A stretch of 64,000 nt of DNA from CAYIHX01 sp964363305 (lineage in GTDB: Bacteria > Bdellovibrionota > UBA1018). How positions within the stretch are numbered: position 1 is the first letter of the stretch; each line of letters opens with the position of its first letter. Shown piece by piece: positions 54,301 to 61,282 of the stretch. The notes beneath the pieces were generated by a model. The model was given only the letters and a program-made list of their open reading frames with translations, ran no database searches and was not told the DNA's origin. Position numbers and translations under genes: made by a program. The stretch covers positions 16,984 through 80,983 of the forward strand of contig CAYIHX010000012.1 in assembly GCA_964363305.1 (NCBI GenBank). Direction: 5' to 3'.

Positions 54301-55264
54301 GGCCGCGGGGGAGCGCTGCTCTGGAATCGAGCTCATGGAACTCGAAGGCGCGAATACGGCGAATCCATTCGCCAAGGACCGCGCCCAGGCGCGTGTCTCG
54401 AACTGTAAGCCTGATGGAACGCCCGAACTCGACGCACGGAAGCGGACCCTCCTAGTGACGCGAGTGAATCCACGGGCCGGCCTGTGGGATCTGCATGTCT
54501 TCGGGCAGTATGCGTACCGTGAATCTGACTACCGAATCAGCGTCGACTACCTGAGAGCCAACTCTGAGATCAGCCTCATCTCCGGCGACGTCGCGGCGTT
54601 GACTGGGAGCTTCGACTGGAAGGTCGAGGAATCTTCTCTGCACGTCGGCCCGAGCGCGGAGAAAAGCCTATTCGAGATCCTGGGCTTCCACTCCTCCACG
54701 ACCCAGAAAGTAGCGGCCGAGCAGGATTTGATCGTCGACGGCGCCCTCGGCAAGTTCAGAAAATACCCGCAGGGCACGAAGTCGGTCGAGGTGACCACCG
54801 GTGGATCGACGGGTAACGACATCGATCTCCGAATTTACGAGTGCCCCGGCGACCAAACCGCGTTCGACCCCCACATCTGTACGACCGTGGCGGAGAGTGG
54901 CGGGTCGACCGATGTCGAGAGCGGTACCTTCGAACCCGCCACCGACAAGGTCTACGTCGTTTCAGTTCGCGGATATGAGATTTCCGCGCATGAGGGTGAG
55001 TTCACCTCGATCGAGCGCATCCGCATGGCGCCAGAACGCGGCACCGTTGCCGTAACTGGGGTTGAACCACTCTTTCGGGTCAGCTATGCCTTCGACGATG
55101 CCGCACTCACCGAGAGCCGTGTTCTCAACCATGAGCTGTTTGGCTCGGGAAAATGCGGCGCCTTCGGGAGACTACAACTCCTCAGTGCGGACCAGATCAC
55201 GCTGGGCGAGATCCCGGTCTCGATTCGGAAGGGCCCGCCGCATGTAAACGGCTCGCCAAACTGA
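51359..55264 (+). CDS. Large S8 (subtilisin-like) serine protease lipoprotein, tripeptidyl-peptidase II-like
   Basis: The 1301-residue protein starts with TTG, preceded by an AAGGGGG ribosome-binding site. Its lipoprotein signal has lipobox FLGGC (Cys22). Residues 50-160 resemble a propeptide. The catalytic triad is complete: Asp226 in GITDTGIT, His439 in GNHGSHVAG, Ser637 in GTSMAAPAATG, with oxyanion Asn539 in ISAGNSGPG. The 213-residue stretch between Asp and His is much longer than in ordinary subtilisins and similar to tripeptidyl-peptidase II, as is the long C-terminal region (residues 720-1301). There, YVNVPAGTTVLRVKLEVP and a further beta-rich segment occur. Membrane-anchored exported peptidase is the safe call; TPP II-type activity is inference. 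It is the last gene of the cysteine-rich locus and its 3' end overlaps the convergent membrane gene by 68 bases. Confidence 0.88.
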   Translation: MKQSSVVSIVFLGLVSSFLGGCSQPPPRVEPPVIAPKIAAPTETGPAIAVLENGARVRILREGRRSLVEAEAVLSEKSFARLSSVAATKEDRQVLIRSELDRAIQQLTRQGARVLYRADEIGYFAFALPFELGSADLLAGVRKIRLESTLLINPIHFDLDSLASVKTLSTELLSDAGLSQAPPRETNDGFSGLDTVGATEFEALVESELGNGVQINGSSVRLGITDTGITLNHPTFRSHRADHVDASRIVYLKDFTQEGRVYFHPDALLSIKTGSSDEELLISGEVIQTPRLPSLPVGDQRTQVKDLKLRVSSTLKAELSDPIRARNFRLGFLAEDSLNGEEDLVDINANGSRTDRFPILYAQGESPSDDRFYIDFTGEGDFRAAPALHDWNRSRETVTVGAERIGFEAKADQLAVSVEGQPPISVRSLSIVGYDPGNHGSHVAGIAAGAQTLSNDLANTRARGVAPEAAILMNRVCANNTGCQATAALIDLVLVGHADVVNMSLGGLSPFNDGYGTQETAINRLTAAKGALFMISAGNSGPGKQTVGSPSTARLALSVGASATTAMIQRQYQYPGLGGSEGSGMNDPFMLFFSSRGPSAGGGFKPNLTAPGTELSSIQLHAASGRLAGLDVYWGTSMAAPAATGAYALLLDGINKFNTAHPESPLPTHSTILRRVLIESAQPFDVSRTDLSTGNTQTGQYTWTDQGTGMIHLPSAWTLLKKWRAEEPEATVKLTNGAPVELDYEVLVNSKDSPSRSGYDGSRLTTDKTPIFGSGVYLDFFGGDTLRKVAIARKIPEGLATGEEDGALLRQIASTSETFTLRTVIYGSSIPWIKAGVLDQLAEGNCEAADSAPLTLIGQTATTSVDDAGKGVLTAARHSSLNLCMDREAIETRLAPGDHGALIYAYRTRDGKTSPIASFVVPVSISVPHRSLELSQGYEFAAGVKSFGVRRHYVNVPAGTTVLRVKLEVPPAKLATGNRRLAAGERCSGIELMELEGANTANPFAKDRAQARVSNCKPDGTPELDARKRTLLVTRVNPRAGLWDLHVFGQYAYRESDYRISVDYLRANSEISLISGDVAALTGSFDWKVEESSLHVGPSAEKSLFEILGFHSSTTQKVAAEQDLIVDGALGKFRKYPQGTKSVEVTTGGSTGNDIDLRIYECPGDQTAFDPHICTTVAESGGSTDVESGTFEPATDKVYVVSVRGYEISAHEGEFTSIERIRMAPERGTVAVTGVEPLFRVSYAFDDAALTESRVLNHELFGSGKCGAFGRLQLLSADQITLGEIPVSIRKGPPHVNGSPN

Positions 55265-55862
55265 AAGAGACCCACGGCACCAGGGCGCCATAATACAAAA
55301 GATTGGGGACGACCCGCAGAAGGTATCCCCAGTCTTTTCCTGCAAGAATTACGATGTCCGCGCTCGCCCATAGAAAATAATAGGCCGCGACGAAACCTGA
55401 AATCCGCCAGTCGCCCTTTTTCTTTCCAAGCCCAAGGGCGAGCCCAAAAAACATCAGCTCATAAATAAGAAACAACACGCGTGCTGAGGCCCACTCGCCG
55501 GGTAACAGCCGATGCACCAGGGTCGACGAAATGGGAACCACTAGACTGTAGATAAATGCCTTCCACTTCGAATCAAAGATCACGAGAAAATAGCGGGCGT
55601 CGCCCAGGATCACGAACGCGATCGGCAGGGTACTGGCCAATGCGGCCGGTAAGGCCCCGATTCCCCATGGACGATCCGAGGTGAGCCAGGCATCCAGCAG
55701 AGAAATGACCGTGAAGCCAACGGCGTAGGCGATCCATCTCCACGGCACCAGAAACTGAGCTCGCCACTGCCACCCGAGCATCAACCAAGAAACAACAACC
55801 GATACCCAAAGAAGGAGGGGCTGTTGAAGCTCACTTTTGTAGAATGTTTCAAAGGGGGGCAA
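55197..55862 (-). CDS. Integral membrane protein of unknown function
   Basis: The 221-residue protein has about seven hydrophobic helices (for example LLLWVSVVVSWLMLGW, WIAYAVGFTVISLLDAWL, VLFLIYELMFFGLALGLG) and a polar Ser/Pro/Arg tail. I do not recognise a family. The TTG start at 55862 has GGAG eight bases upstream and overlaps the 3' end of the cytochrome gene by 14 bases, so it is translated with it and may be its membrane partner. The final 68 bases overlap the 3' end of the protease gene on the other strand. Confidence 0.7.
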   Translation of the reverse strand: MPPFETFYKSELQQPLLLWVSVVVSWLMLGWQWRAQFLVPWRWIAYAVGFTVISLLDAWLTSDRPWGIGALPAALASTLPIAFVILGDARYFLVIFDSKWKAFIYSLVVPISSTLVHRLLPGEWASARVLFLIYELMFFGLALGLGKKKGDWRISGFVAAYYFLWASADIVILAGKDWGYLLRVVPNLLYYGALVPWVSFSLASRLHAAGPSESRPGSRPA

Positions 55863-56718
55863 TTTTCTTACTCCGCATGGTTTCGAGATAATCGAGCACG
55901 GATTCGATGACTGCCCCTTGTTCCTCTTTGGGCAAGCGGAGCGGCGGCATCTTCGTCCCCCAACGTACGCTCACGGGGTCAGCGATCCATCTCCGCAGAT
56001 GTACTCGAGTTAGATACTCCGTGGCGTTCGTCGGAAAATTCAATTCCGGCCCGACCCTTCCGCCCTGGCCGTTCACCGAGTGGCACTTCAAGCAATGAGC
56101 CCTAAAATTTCTGAAACCGGTTTGGACGGACTGCGTCGACCCGTTGGGCGGGAGCACTCTCGAAAATCGCTCACTGAAGACCACCAGCTCGAGACCGGAT
56201 ATCTGATAGGGCCAGGCAAAATCGCTATCCGCACGAATCCGCGTATCATGAGCGCTATCCCAGACGAGATAGGCCGGCGCGAGCATCACTTGCTTCGCAC
56301 CGGAAGATTCTTCCTTCTCGATTGAAAAAGACGGGTGCCCAACGCGCTCGAACGCAAACCACGCCCGACGCTGAAGAAACCGCTGGACGGGAATCACTGG
56401 CTGGTAGCCGTCGAGACAAGTGATCAGAACCTCGTCCGCCGCCTGCCACCGTTTTCCCCACAGCTGATCGAAAACACTCCTTGCATCTACCCCACGAAAA
56501 AGAACCTCTCGCTTTTCATATGGGTCAATGACGGCCACCTCACCGGCGGTAAATCCACGAAGGTCGACGAGTTTCTCAGTGTGCAAATCAACCTGCCCGA
56601 CTAGAGCGGCCGTTGGAACGGACGACCTCCAGGGATTACAGGCCCCGCACAACAGGGTTGCCACCAGAACAACCGCTTGGTTCAAGCCAAAGTCAGAAAA
56701 GGGTCGCTTTCCACTCAT
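55849..56718 (-). CDS. c-type cytochrome lipoprotein with an N-terminal sulfite-oxidase-like domain
   Basis: From the ATG at 56718, overlapping the folE stop, the protein has 289 residues. A lipoprotein signal (LLCGAC) leads into a domain of about 150 residues (LRGFTAGEVAVIDPYEKREVLFRG, LITCLDGYQPVIPVQRF). This domain resembles the fold of molybdopterin-binding oxidoreductases without an evident cofactor cysteine. The C-terminal 90 residues are a class I cytochrome c with CLKCH as haem site and Met in WGTKMPPL as probable sixth ligand. It is predicted to be membrane-anchored and to carry electrons in the periplasm. The N-terminal assignment is weak. Confidence 0.8.
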   Translation of the reverse strand: MSGKRPFSDFGLNQAVVLVATLLCGACNPWRSSVPTAALVGQVDLHTEKLVDLRGFTAGEVAVIDPYEKREVLFRGVDARSVFDQLWGKRWQAADEVLITCLDGYQPVIPVQRFLQRRAWFAFERVGHPSFSIEKEESSGAKQVMLAPAYLVWDSAHDTRIRADSDFAWPYQISGLELVVFSERFSRVLPPNGSTQSVQTGFRNFRAHCLKCHSVNGQGGRVGPELNFPTNATEYLTRVHLRRWIADPVSVRWGTKMPPLRLPKEEQGAVIESVLDYLETMRSKKIAPL

Positions 56719-57239
56719 CCAGTCCTGTCCTCGATCAGTGTTCCCACCGAATAAGCCGTCTCCGTGATGGCACCAGGATCTGACGGGCCTCGACTGCACA
56801 TGCACATATGACGGCCCTCGCTCCGCACCTCGGCACCGCGAGCGCCTCCAGCGCGCATCATCTCTTCGGCGATCTCCTTGACTAGGTCCTCCTGAATCTG
56901 AAATCGGCGCGCGTAAGCATCAACAAGTCGCGGGAGCTTACCGAGACCGATGATCTTGGTTCCAGGTAGATATTTTACCGAAACGGTCCCGAAAAACGGT
57001 AAAAAATGATGCGCACAAATCGAGTAGAAGTGAATTCCTTTCACCTCGACCACGCTGACACGCTCGTTGGCGGCCACTGCCCGGGTCGTTTTTAACAACG
57101 CACCCGGATCGACCTCGTAGCCCGCCAGAAGCTGGCGGTAGGCCTTGCGGATGCGCTCCTCGCACTCTTCATCTGAAAACCAATCCAGCGCGCGAACATC
57201 CCGAGTCACGTTCTGGGCAACCCAATCTACGATTTTCAT
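56715..57239 (-). CDS. folE: GTP cyclohydrolase I FolE
   Basis: FolE converts GTP to 7,8-dihydroneopterin triphosphate, the entry to folate and pterin synthesis. The start at 57239 (MKIVDWVAQ) gives 174 residues; a longer start at 57332 adds unconserved sequence. The zinc site is CAHH in YSICAHHFLPFFG and the second cysteine in HMCMCSRG. GLGKLPRLVDAYARRFQIQE is the typical signature. The stop overlaps the cytochrome gene start by four bases, an odd partnership with no clear metabolic link. Confidence 0.95.
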   Translation of the reverse strand: MKIVDWVAQNVTRDVRALDWFSDEECEERIRKAYRQLLAGYEVDPGALLKTTRAVAANERVSVVEVKGIHFYSICAHHFLPFFGTVSVKYLPGTKIIGLGKLPRLVDAYARRFQIQEDLVKEIAEEMMRAGGARGAEVRSEGRHMCMCSRGPSDPGAITETAYSVGTLIEDRTG

Positions 57240-57395
57240 GTGCCCGAAGTCTTGCGCTAGAGCGGGCAGAACGCAACTCCCTAACCACGTACAACGAGTC
57301 GAATTTCGGTCGCTCATTCGAAATGCGAACACTCAACCTGACTGGGTGGCCGAAATTCCCAAAGTCCATGGCACCTTCCTTGCTGAGTGGATGCC

Positions 57396-57770
57396 ATGAA
57401 AACTCAAAAACGCAAACTCAAGCCCCTGAACAGATTCACCACCACCTGGTTCCCAGGCGCACAAAGAAAGGACAAGGAGCGCTTCTCTCTTCACGGAGAT
57501 CCTCACGCCAGACCTGACCCCAAGGACCTCGCGCGCCTGCTCGAATGGGTCAGCCAGGACGGCATCATGGAGGGCGCCGTACCGACTCCGGCAGAGGACA
57601 CGGCATTCGCCACGTTATTCCGACAAATCATGGCGACCGGTTACCGTATCCCCGGGGTTGAGCCCTGGCTGGATGACGATTGCCCGATCTGCGTCGACAT
57701 GAAGAAGCAGGAAATCTTCGAAGCCCTCGCCCCGGTGGATCATTTTCCTGGCTCCGCGATCATTCACTAA
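57396..57770 (+). CDS. Conserved-looking hypothetical protein with CPIC motif
   Basis: A 124-residue soluble protein starting MKTQKRKLKPLNRF. It has a basic N-terminus, then an acidic middle and C-terminal region containing PWLDDDCPICVDM. The single CPIC pair could bind metal with other ligands or be redox-active, but the sequence gives no further hint. The ATG at 57396 is preferred over a GTG three codons earlier. It is alone on the plus strand between folE and tag and is followed by an inverted repeat likely to be a terminator. Confidence 0.6.
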   Translation: MKTQKRKLKPLNRFTTTWFPGAQRKDKERFSLHGDPHARPDPKDLARLLEWVSQDGIMEGAVPTPAEDTAFATLFRQIMATGYRIPGVEPWLDDDCPICVDMKKQEIFEALAPVDHFPGSAIIH

Positions 57771-57781
57771 GACGCTAAAAT

Positions 57782-57841
57782 CTCAGGCCGAGAAGAGCGG
57801 AAAGAACGGGCGTCACCCGTCCCCGCCTTTCTTGGCCTGAG
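57782..57841. terminator. Bidirectional terminator-like structure
   Basis: CTCAGGCC (57782-57789) pairs with GGCCTGAG (57834-57841) and the stem extends inward with G-U pairs to about 13 pairs. Inside it a second perfect hairpin, ACGGG and CCCGT (57806-57820), is nested. It lies exactly between the convergent stops of the CPIC gene and tag. T-runs are lacking, so efficiency is uncertain. Confidence 0.55.
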
Positions 57842-58399
57842 CTATCCAATCCCCCTAACGGCCCGGTAACATTCGGGAGAATGATCGTCGACCATCCCGA
57901 CCGCCTGCATGAAGGCATAGCAGATCGTGGTGCCCACGAATTTGAATCCCCTTTTTTTGAGATCCTTGCTCATCGCATCGCTCTCTGGGGACGAGCTGGG
58001 CTGGCCGCCGCCTCTGCGTGGCTTTCCGCCGATGAATTGCCAAATGTATCGATCAAAACTGCCGTGTTCATGCTGGATCTCAAGAAACGCCCGAGCGTTC
58101 TCGATGACGGCATTGATCTTGAGCTTGTTGCGAACAATGCCCTCGTTCATCAATAGCTCGAGTCGCTTCTCGGTGTCGTACTTCGCGATCTGCTGCGCGT
58201 TGAACTGGTCAAACGCCTTCCTATAACTCTCGCGCTTTTTAAGAATCGTAAGCCAGCTGAGCCCAGCCTGCGCGCCTTCGAGGTTGAGCATCTCAAAGAG
58301 CATGCGGTCGTCGTGAACGGGGATGCCCCATTCCTGATCGTGATACGGAACAAATTCCTCGTGAGACATGGCCCACTTGCATCGAATGGGGGATTTCAT
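57842..58399 (-). CDS. tag: DNA-3-methyladenine glycosylase I Tag
   Basis: Tag excises 3-methyladenine from alkylated DNA. The 185-residue protein begins near RCKWAMSHEEFVPYHDQEWGIPVHDDRMLFEML, with the N-terminal zinc ligands Cys and His. LEGAQAGLSWLTIL follows, and the C-terminus GTTICYAFMQAVGMVDDHSPEC supplies the remaining His and Cys. All features match the family. The ATG at 58399 is chosen over 58420. It lies next to the AT-rich MarR/PKS operon but has ordinary base composition. Confidence 0.95.
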   Translation of the reverse strand: MKSPIRCKWAMSHEEFVPYHDQEWGIPVHDDRMLFEMLNLEGAQAGLSWLTILKKRESYRKAFDQFNAQQIAKYDTEKRLELLMNEGIVRNKLKINAVIENARAFLEIQHEHGSFDRYIWQFIGGKPRRGGGQPSSSPESDAMSKDLKKRGFKFVGTTICYAFMQAVGMVDDHSPECYRAVRGIG

Positions 58400-58422
58400 A
58401 GCTTCAGGGTTCCGGCCCAAAC

Positions 58423-58902
58423 TCAGACCGCCAGACCGGAAACCTGCAAATGACGCAGGTTCGAAAGTTTTTTTGAAACGGCCCGTAGCGTGGTCCGCAA
58501 TGCCTCAACTTCCTCGGGCTGGAGACCGGAGCGGCAAAATAAATCAAAACTCATGTCAGCCACTTTGGGTTTCAACTTCCGGCCTTTATTGGTCAGAAAA
58601 TTGTGGACGAAACGATCGTCCTCTTTGGACCTCCGCCGCTCAACCAGCTCAAGCGACTCCAGCTTTTTTAAAACTGGAGTCAGCGTTCCCGAATCGAGCC
58701 AAAGTTTCGCACCGATTTCTTTGACGCTGAGGCCTTCATTTTCCCATAGCACGAGAAGTACGAGGTACTGAGGGTAAGTCAACCTGAACTGGGTGAGCAC
58801 ATGTTCATACGACTGAACGATCAGTCTCGAGGCCGCATAGAGAGGAAAACAAAGTTGGTTATCCAATTTTAATATTTCGTCGACCCGAAGCACTGGCATC
58901 AT
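58423..58902 (-). CDS. MarR-family regulator, OhrR-like
   Basis: The 159-residue winged-helix protein resembles OhrR, the organic-peroxide-sensing MarR member. LDNQLCFPLYAASR near the N-terminus holds the reactive cysteine position (Cys18). The helix-turn-helix is LSVKEIGAKLWLDSGTLTPVLKKLESLELVERRRS, spread over residues about 58-92, followed by the wing (EDDRFVHNFLT). GAGG precedes the ATG at 58902, which overlaps the methyltransferase stop. No ohr peroxidase gene is seen here. Instead it ends the polyketide-synthase operon, whose promoter contains a MarR-type palindrome, so autoregulation in response to oxidation or a phenolic ligand is inferred. Confidence 0.87.
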   Translation of the reverse strand: MMPVLRVDEILKLDNQLCFPLYAASRLIVQSYEHVLTQFRLTYPQYLVLLVLWENEGLSVKEIGAKLWLDSGTLTPVLKKLESLELVERRRSKEDDRFVHNFLTNKGRKLKPKVADMSFDLFCRSGLQPEEVEALRTTLRAVSKKLSNLRHLQVSGLAV

Positions 58903-59660
58903 GTGAGTCCTCGATTCTGTTTACGGGCAAAACCTAAATATGAAAGCTTCAAAGAAGACGTTAAAGTAAAAGTAAAATTCTCCGGGACCGTTCGAGTGAG
59001 CAGCCCCTTGAGTGTGATCGTCGAAAAGCGGGGACGCAGCCCGGTCATCTCCGTAACCTGCATATCGTGATTCAGGCAAAATTTCGTGAGCTCTTTTGGC
59101 GTAATAAACAGCTCGATAACGTGCATGTTTTTGGGAGTGTTTTTCACCAGGGCTTTGACCATCCGGATGATCACGATATTCGCCAATAAATTTCTGTTGA
59201 ACGTATGAAAGAAAAAAAGACCACCGGGCTTCAGTACCCGAGACACCTCCTTGATGACCCGCTCCGGCTCTTCGACATGCTCTAAAAAGTCCATGGCCGA
59301 GACAACATCAAATTGAGCATTGGCGTAGGGTAAATGATAAGCATCGGCCTTTTGATATCGGACTCTGTTTGTCTGGTCATATTTTCTGGCAACATAAAGA
59401 CTCTCTTCGGAGAGATCCACCGCAGAAACCGCATAGCCCTCCTGGGACAAACGATTACTAAGAAAACCTCCACCACAACCGACATCAAGAATCTCCCTGT
59501 TTTTGTCTTGGCCGTATTCATTTTTAATTCGGTCAAGAATCCAGGGGATTTTTGTCTTCGACTCCTGCCGGAGCAGGGCTACGGGATCGTCATAGGCCGT
59601 ATACCAACGCTCTCCGAGAAGATTATAAAGTTCGTTATTTATTTCCGATCTGTTTTCCAC
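58899..59660 (-). CDS. UbiG-like SAM-dependent O-methyltransferase
   Basis: The 253-residue class I methyltransferase shows the SAM motif ILDVGCGGGFLSNRLSQEGY, the acidic residue in VSAVDLSEESL, and VSAMDFLEHVEEP. RVLKPGGLFFFHTFNRN follows. This resembles UbiG, which methylates a polyprenyl catechol. A GTG start at 59660 with GGAG six bases upstream is chosen; it overlaps the end of the membrane-protein gene. In this operon it probably O-methylates the hydroxy-aromatic or pyrone product of the polyketide synthase. Base composition is AT-rich compared with the rest of the window. Confidence 0.85.
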   Translation of the reverse strand: MENRSEINNELYNLLGERWYTAYDDPVALLRQESKTKIPWILDRIKNEYGQDKNREILDVGCGGGFLSNRLSQEGYAVSAVDLSEESLYVARKYDQTNRVRYQKADAYHLPYANAQFDVVSAMDFLEHVEEPERVIKEVSRVLKPGGLFFFHTFNRNLLANIVIIRMVKALVKNTPKNMHVIELFITPKELTKFCLNHDMQVTEMTGLRPRFSTITLKGLLTRTVPENFTFTLTSSLKLSYLGFARKQNRGLT

Positions 59661-60115
59661 GCAAAACTCCAATAAACGATTTGGTAAACTAAGAAAAGTA
59701 TCGTGGACCCCATGAGAGCTCTCAGGCTCAGCCAAAGATTCGGATTGGAATCCACAGCCATACCGTGGTCGTACCAGATCAACCCGGCGACAATGAAAAC
59801 CAGGGGATGCAGAATAAATAGTATTGAATGAAGCCAGCTCTCGCCTCCAGCACAGTGTTGCTGATGGACGAATTCGTCTTTGGTGATCAAAGCGCAGGAA
59901 AAAAGGCAAAGACCGCCGTAAAGAAGAAGATTTTCCTGGGTCGGCGGCAAAGCCAAAATGATGCCGTAGCAAAGAGCGACCGAAATCGTGTCGATGGGGT
60001 GCCCGAGGCGCTCCCACAGAGGCAGACCTCTTTTGTGATGAAAATAAAATTCATCCACGAACATCGCCAGACCTTGAATAATAAAGGGAAGAACCCAAAA
60101 ATTAGATAGTTTCAA
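59639..60115 (-). CDS. Histidine-rich integral membrane protein
   Basis: The 158-residue protein from a TTG start (GGAG six bases upstream) has about four or five membrane helices. Two similar motifs occur: DEFYFHHKRG near residue 21 and DEFVHQQHCAG near residue 80. Both end helices and are followed by further histidines (GHP, WLH, LHP). Seven histidines and paired acidic residues at the membrane surface suggest a metal site, as in membrane hydroxylases or desaturases, but no known motif is matched. It overlaps the polyketide synthase and methyltransferase genes. A modifying role on a lipid-like polyketide is a guess. Confidence 0.7.
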   Translation of the reverse strand: MKLSNFWVLPFIIQGLAMFVDEFYFHHKRGLPLWERLGHPIDTISVALCYGIILALPPTQENLLLYGGLCLFSCALITKDEFVHQQHCAGGESWLHSILFILHPLVFIVAGLIWYDHGMAVDSNPNLWLSLRALMGSTILFLVYQIVYWSFAWKTDRK

Positions 60116-61172
60116 ACAGCGCTCCAAAGATCGTGAGCCCCGGCCCGAATGCGAGGCTAACAACGAGTTTTTGGGGAGCGATTTTCTGCTCTAGCAACTT
60201 CTGCCAGACATGGGGCAAGGTGGCAGAAGACATATTCCCACGTAGCAGCAGAATTTCACGACTGGTTCGCACCTGCTCCGAACTGAGCTCAAGAATTTCC
60301 TGGACCGCATCGATGATTTTCGGACCCCCTGGGTGCACGGCAAAAACGGCATTTTTGAGAACCTCTTCCAGTTTATAATCGCCATCCTGGACGAGTTTCT
60401 GCACAAAACTCCGAAGACTGGCTCCGATTTTTTCCGGAACGTCCCTCGACAACGTCATTTTCATTCCGAAACTGGCGGGGGTCCAGGACATATCGCCCTG
60501 CGAATCCTGCACAATTTGTTCACGAATCCGAAGGACCCGGAAACCGACTTTTGCGGATTCGGGCGGGACGACAGAATACTTAATATGGCCATCGGCAAAA
60601 AGACTCTGAACGACCAACTGTTCCGGAGAATGGTCGTGAGTATCCATATGTAGGCCGCACATTTCGGTGTGCACGATATCCACACGATGATGAGCGGCAG
60701 CTACAAATCCTTCGGCCATGCGGATCGCTGGGAGGGCGGCGTAACAACCCATATGGTAGGCGTGGGTCACGTTGGTTTTTTCGGTCCAGCCGTTGTCGTT
60801 GACCAGATGTTGGGCAGGACTGGGTGAGATATATCCCGTGCAGGTCACATGAATGAGGTGGTCGGGTGGGCTGCTTTGTGCGGGATAGAACTGAGACATA
60901 ATTTCGCGGCCCTTCAGGCCAAAAAACTGAGTGCGCTCAAAAATATCTTTTCCCTCTGCGGCGATATTGATATTTTCGAAAGATCTCTGCGCAATCTGGG
61001 TCGCTTTAACTCCATACCGTCTCACTAGAGTGGCGATGGTATCGCTATTTTTCCCCTCGGCAACCAGCACCTGGGAATGAATTTTAACCATATGCTCCAG
61101 GCTGTCCGACTGGGTCATAATAATTGACGGCATCACGATTTCGAAATTAGTCAGGGCCACTATAGGCTTCAT
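60102..61172 (-). CDS. Type III polyketide synthase (chalcone/stilbene synthase family)
   Basis: A homodimeric ketosynthase that extends a CoA starter with malonyl-CoA and cyclises the product. The catalytic triad is complete: Cys143 in HAYHMGCYAALPAIRM, His280 in FAVHPGGPKIID, and Asn313 in LRGNMSSATLPHVW. The C-terminal loop LAFGPGLTIFGALFE is characteristic. Length is 356 residues. The ATG at 61172 has AGAGGTG upstream. The genes downstream (membrane protein, methyltransferase, MarR regulator) suggest production of a methylated alkylresorcinol, alkylpyrone or quinone-like lipid. It sits close to a tRNA gene and is AT-rich, so acquisition by transfer is likely. Confidence 0.93.
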   Translation of the reverse strand: MKPIVALTNFEIVMPSIIMTQSDSLEHMVKIHSQVLVAEGKNSDTIATLVRRYGVKATQIAQRSFENINIAAEGKDIFERTQFFGLKGREIMSQFYPAQSSPPDHLIHVTCTGYISPSPAQHLVNDNGWTEKTNVTHAYHMGCYAALPAIRMAEGFVAAAHHRVDIVHTEMCGLHMDTHDHSPEQLVVQSLFADGHIKYSVVPPESAKVGFRVLRIREQIVQDSQGDMSWTPASFGMKMTLSRDVPEKIGASLRSFVQKLVQDGDYKLEEVLKNAVFAVHPGGPKIIDAVQEILELSSEQVRTSREILLLRGNMSSATLPHVWQKLLEQKIAPQKLVVSLAFGPGLTIFGALFETI

Positions 61173-61212
61173 CAGTCACACCTCTTGCGCTCGAAATCAG
61201 ACGCCTGGACAA

Positions 61213-61234
61213 ATTAGATCGCATGCAATCTAAT
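61213..61234. promoter_or_regulatory. MarR/OhrR-type operator palindrome
   Basis: ATTAGAT, eight bases containing GCATGC, ATCTAAT: a 22-bp palindrome with a single mismatched pair. A second, overlapping inverted repeat TGCAAT-CTA-ATTGCA (61224-61238) adds further symmetry. It covers the -10 box of the putative polyketide synthase promoter. The operon it would control encodes an OhrR-like repressor, which is the obvious ligand. Confidence 0.65.
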
Positions 61235-61255
61235 TGCATTCAACTAATTAGGCAA
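61227..61255 (-). promoter_or_regulatory. Promoter of the polyketide synthase operon
   Basis: On the minus strand TTGCCT (61250-61255) and TAGATT (61227-61232) are 17 bases apart, about 50 bases before the start codon of the polyketide synthase. The -10 box lies within the 22-bp palindrome at 61213-61234, fitting repression by occlusion. Confidence 0.5.
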
Positions 61256-61282
61256 CGGCTATTTAGGGTGTCGGATGGTTTA

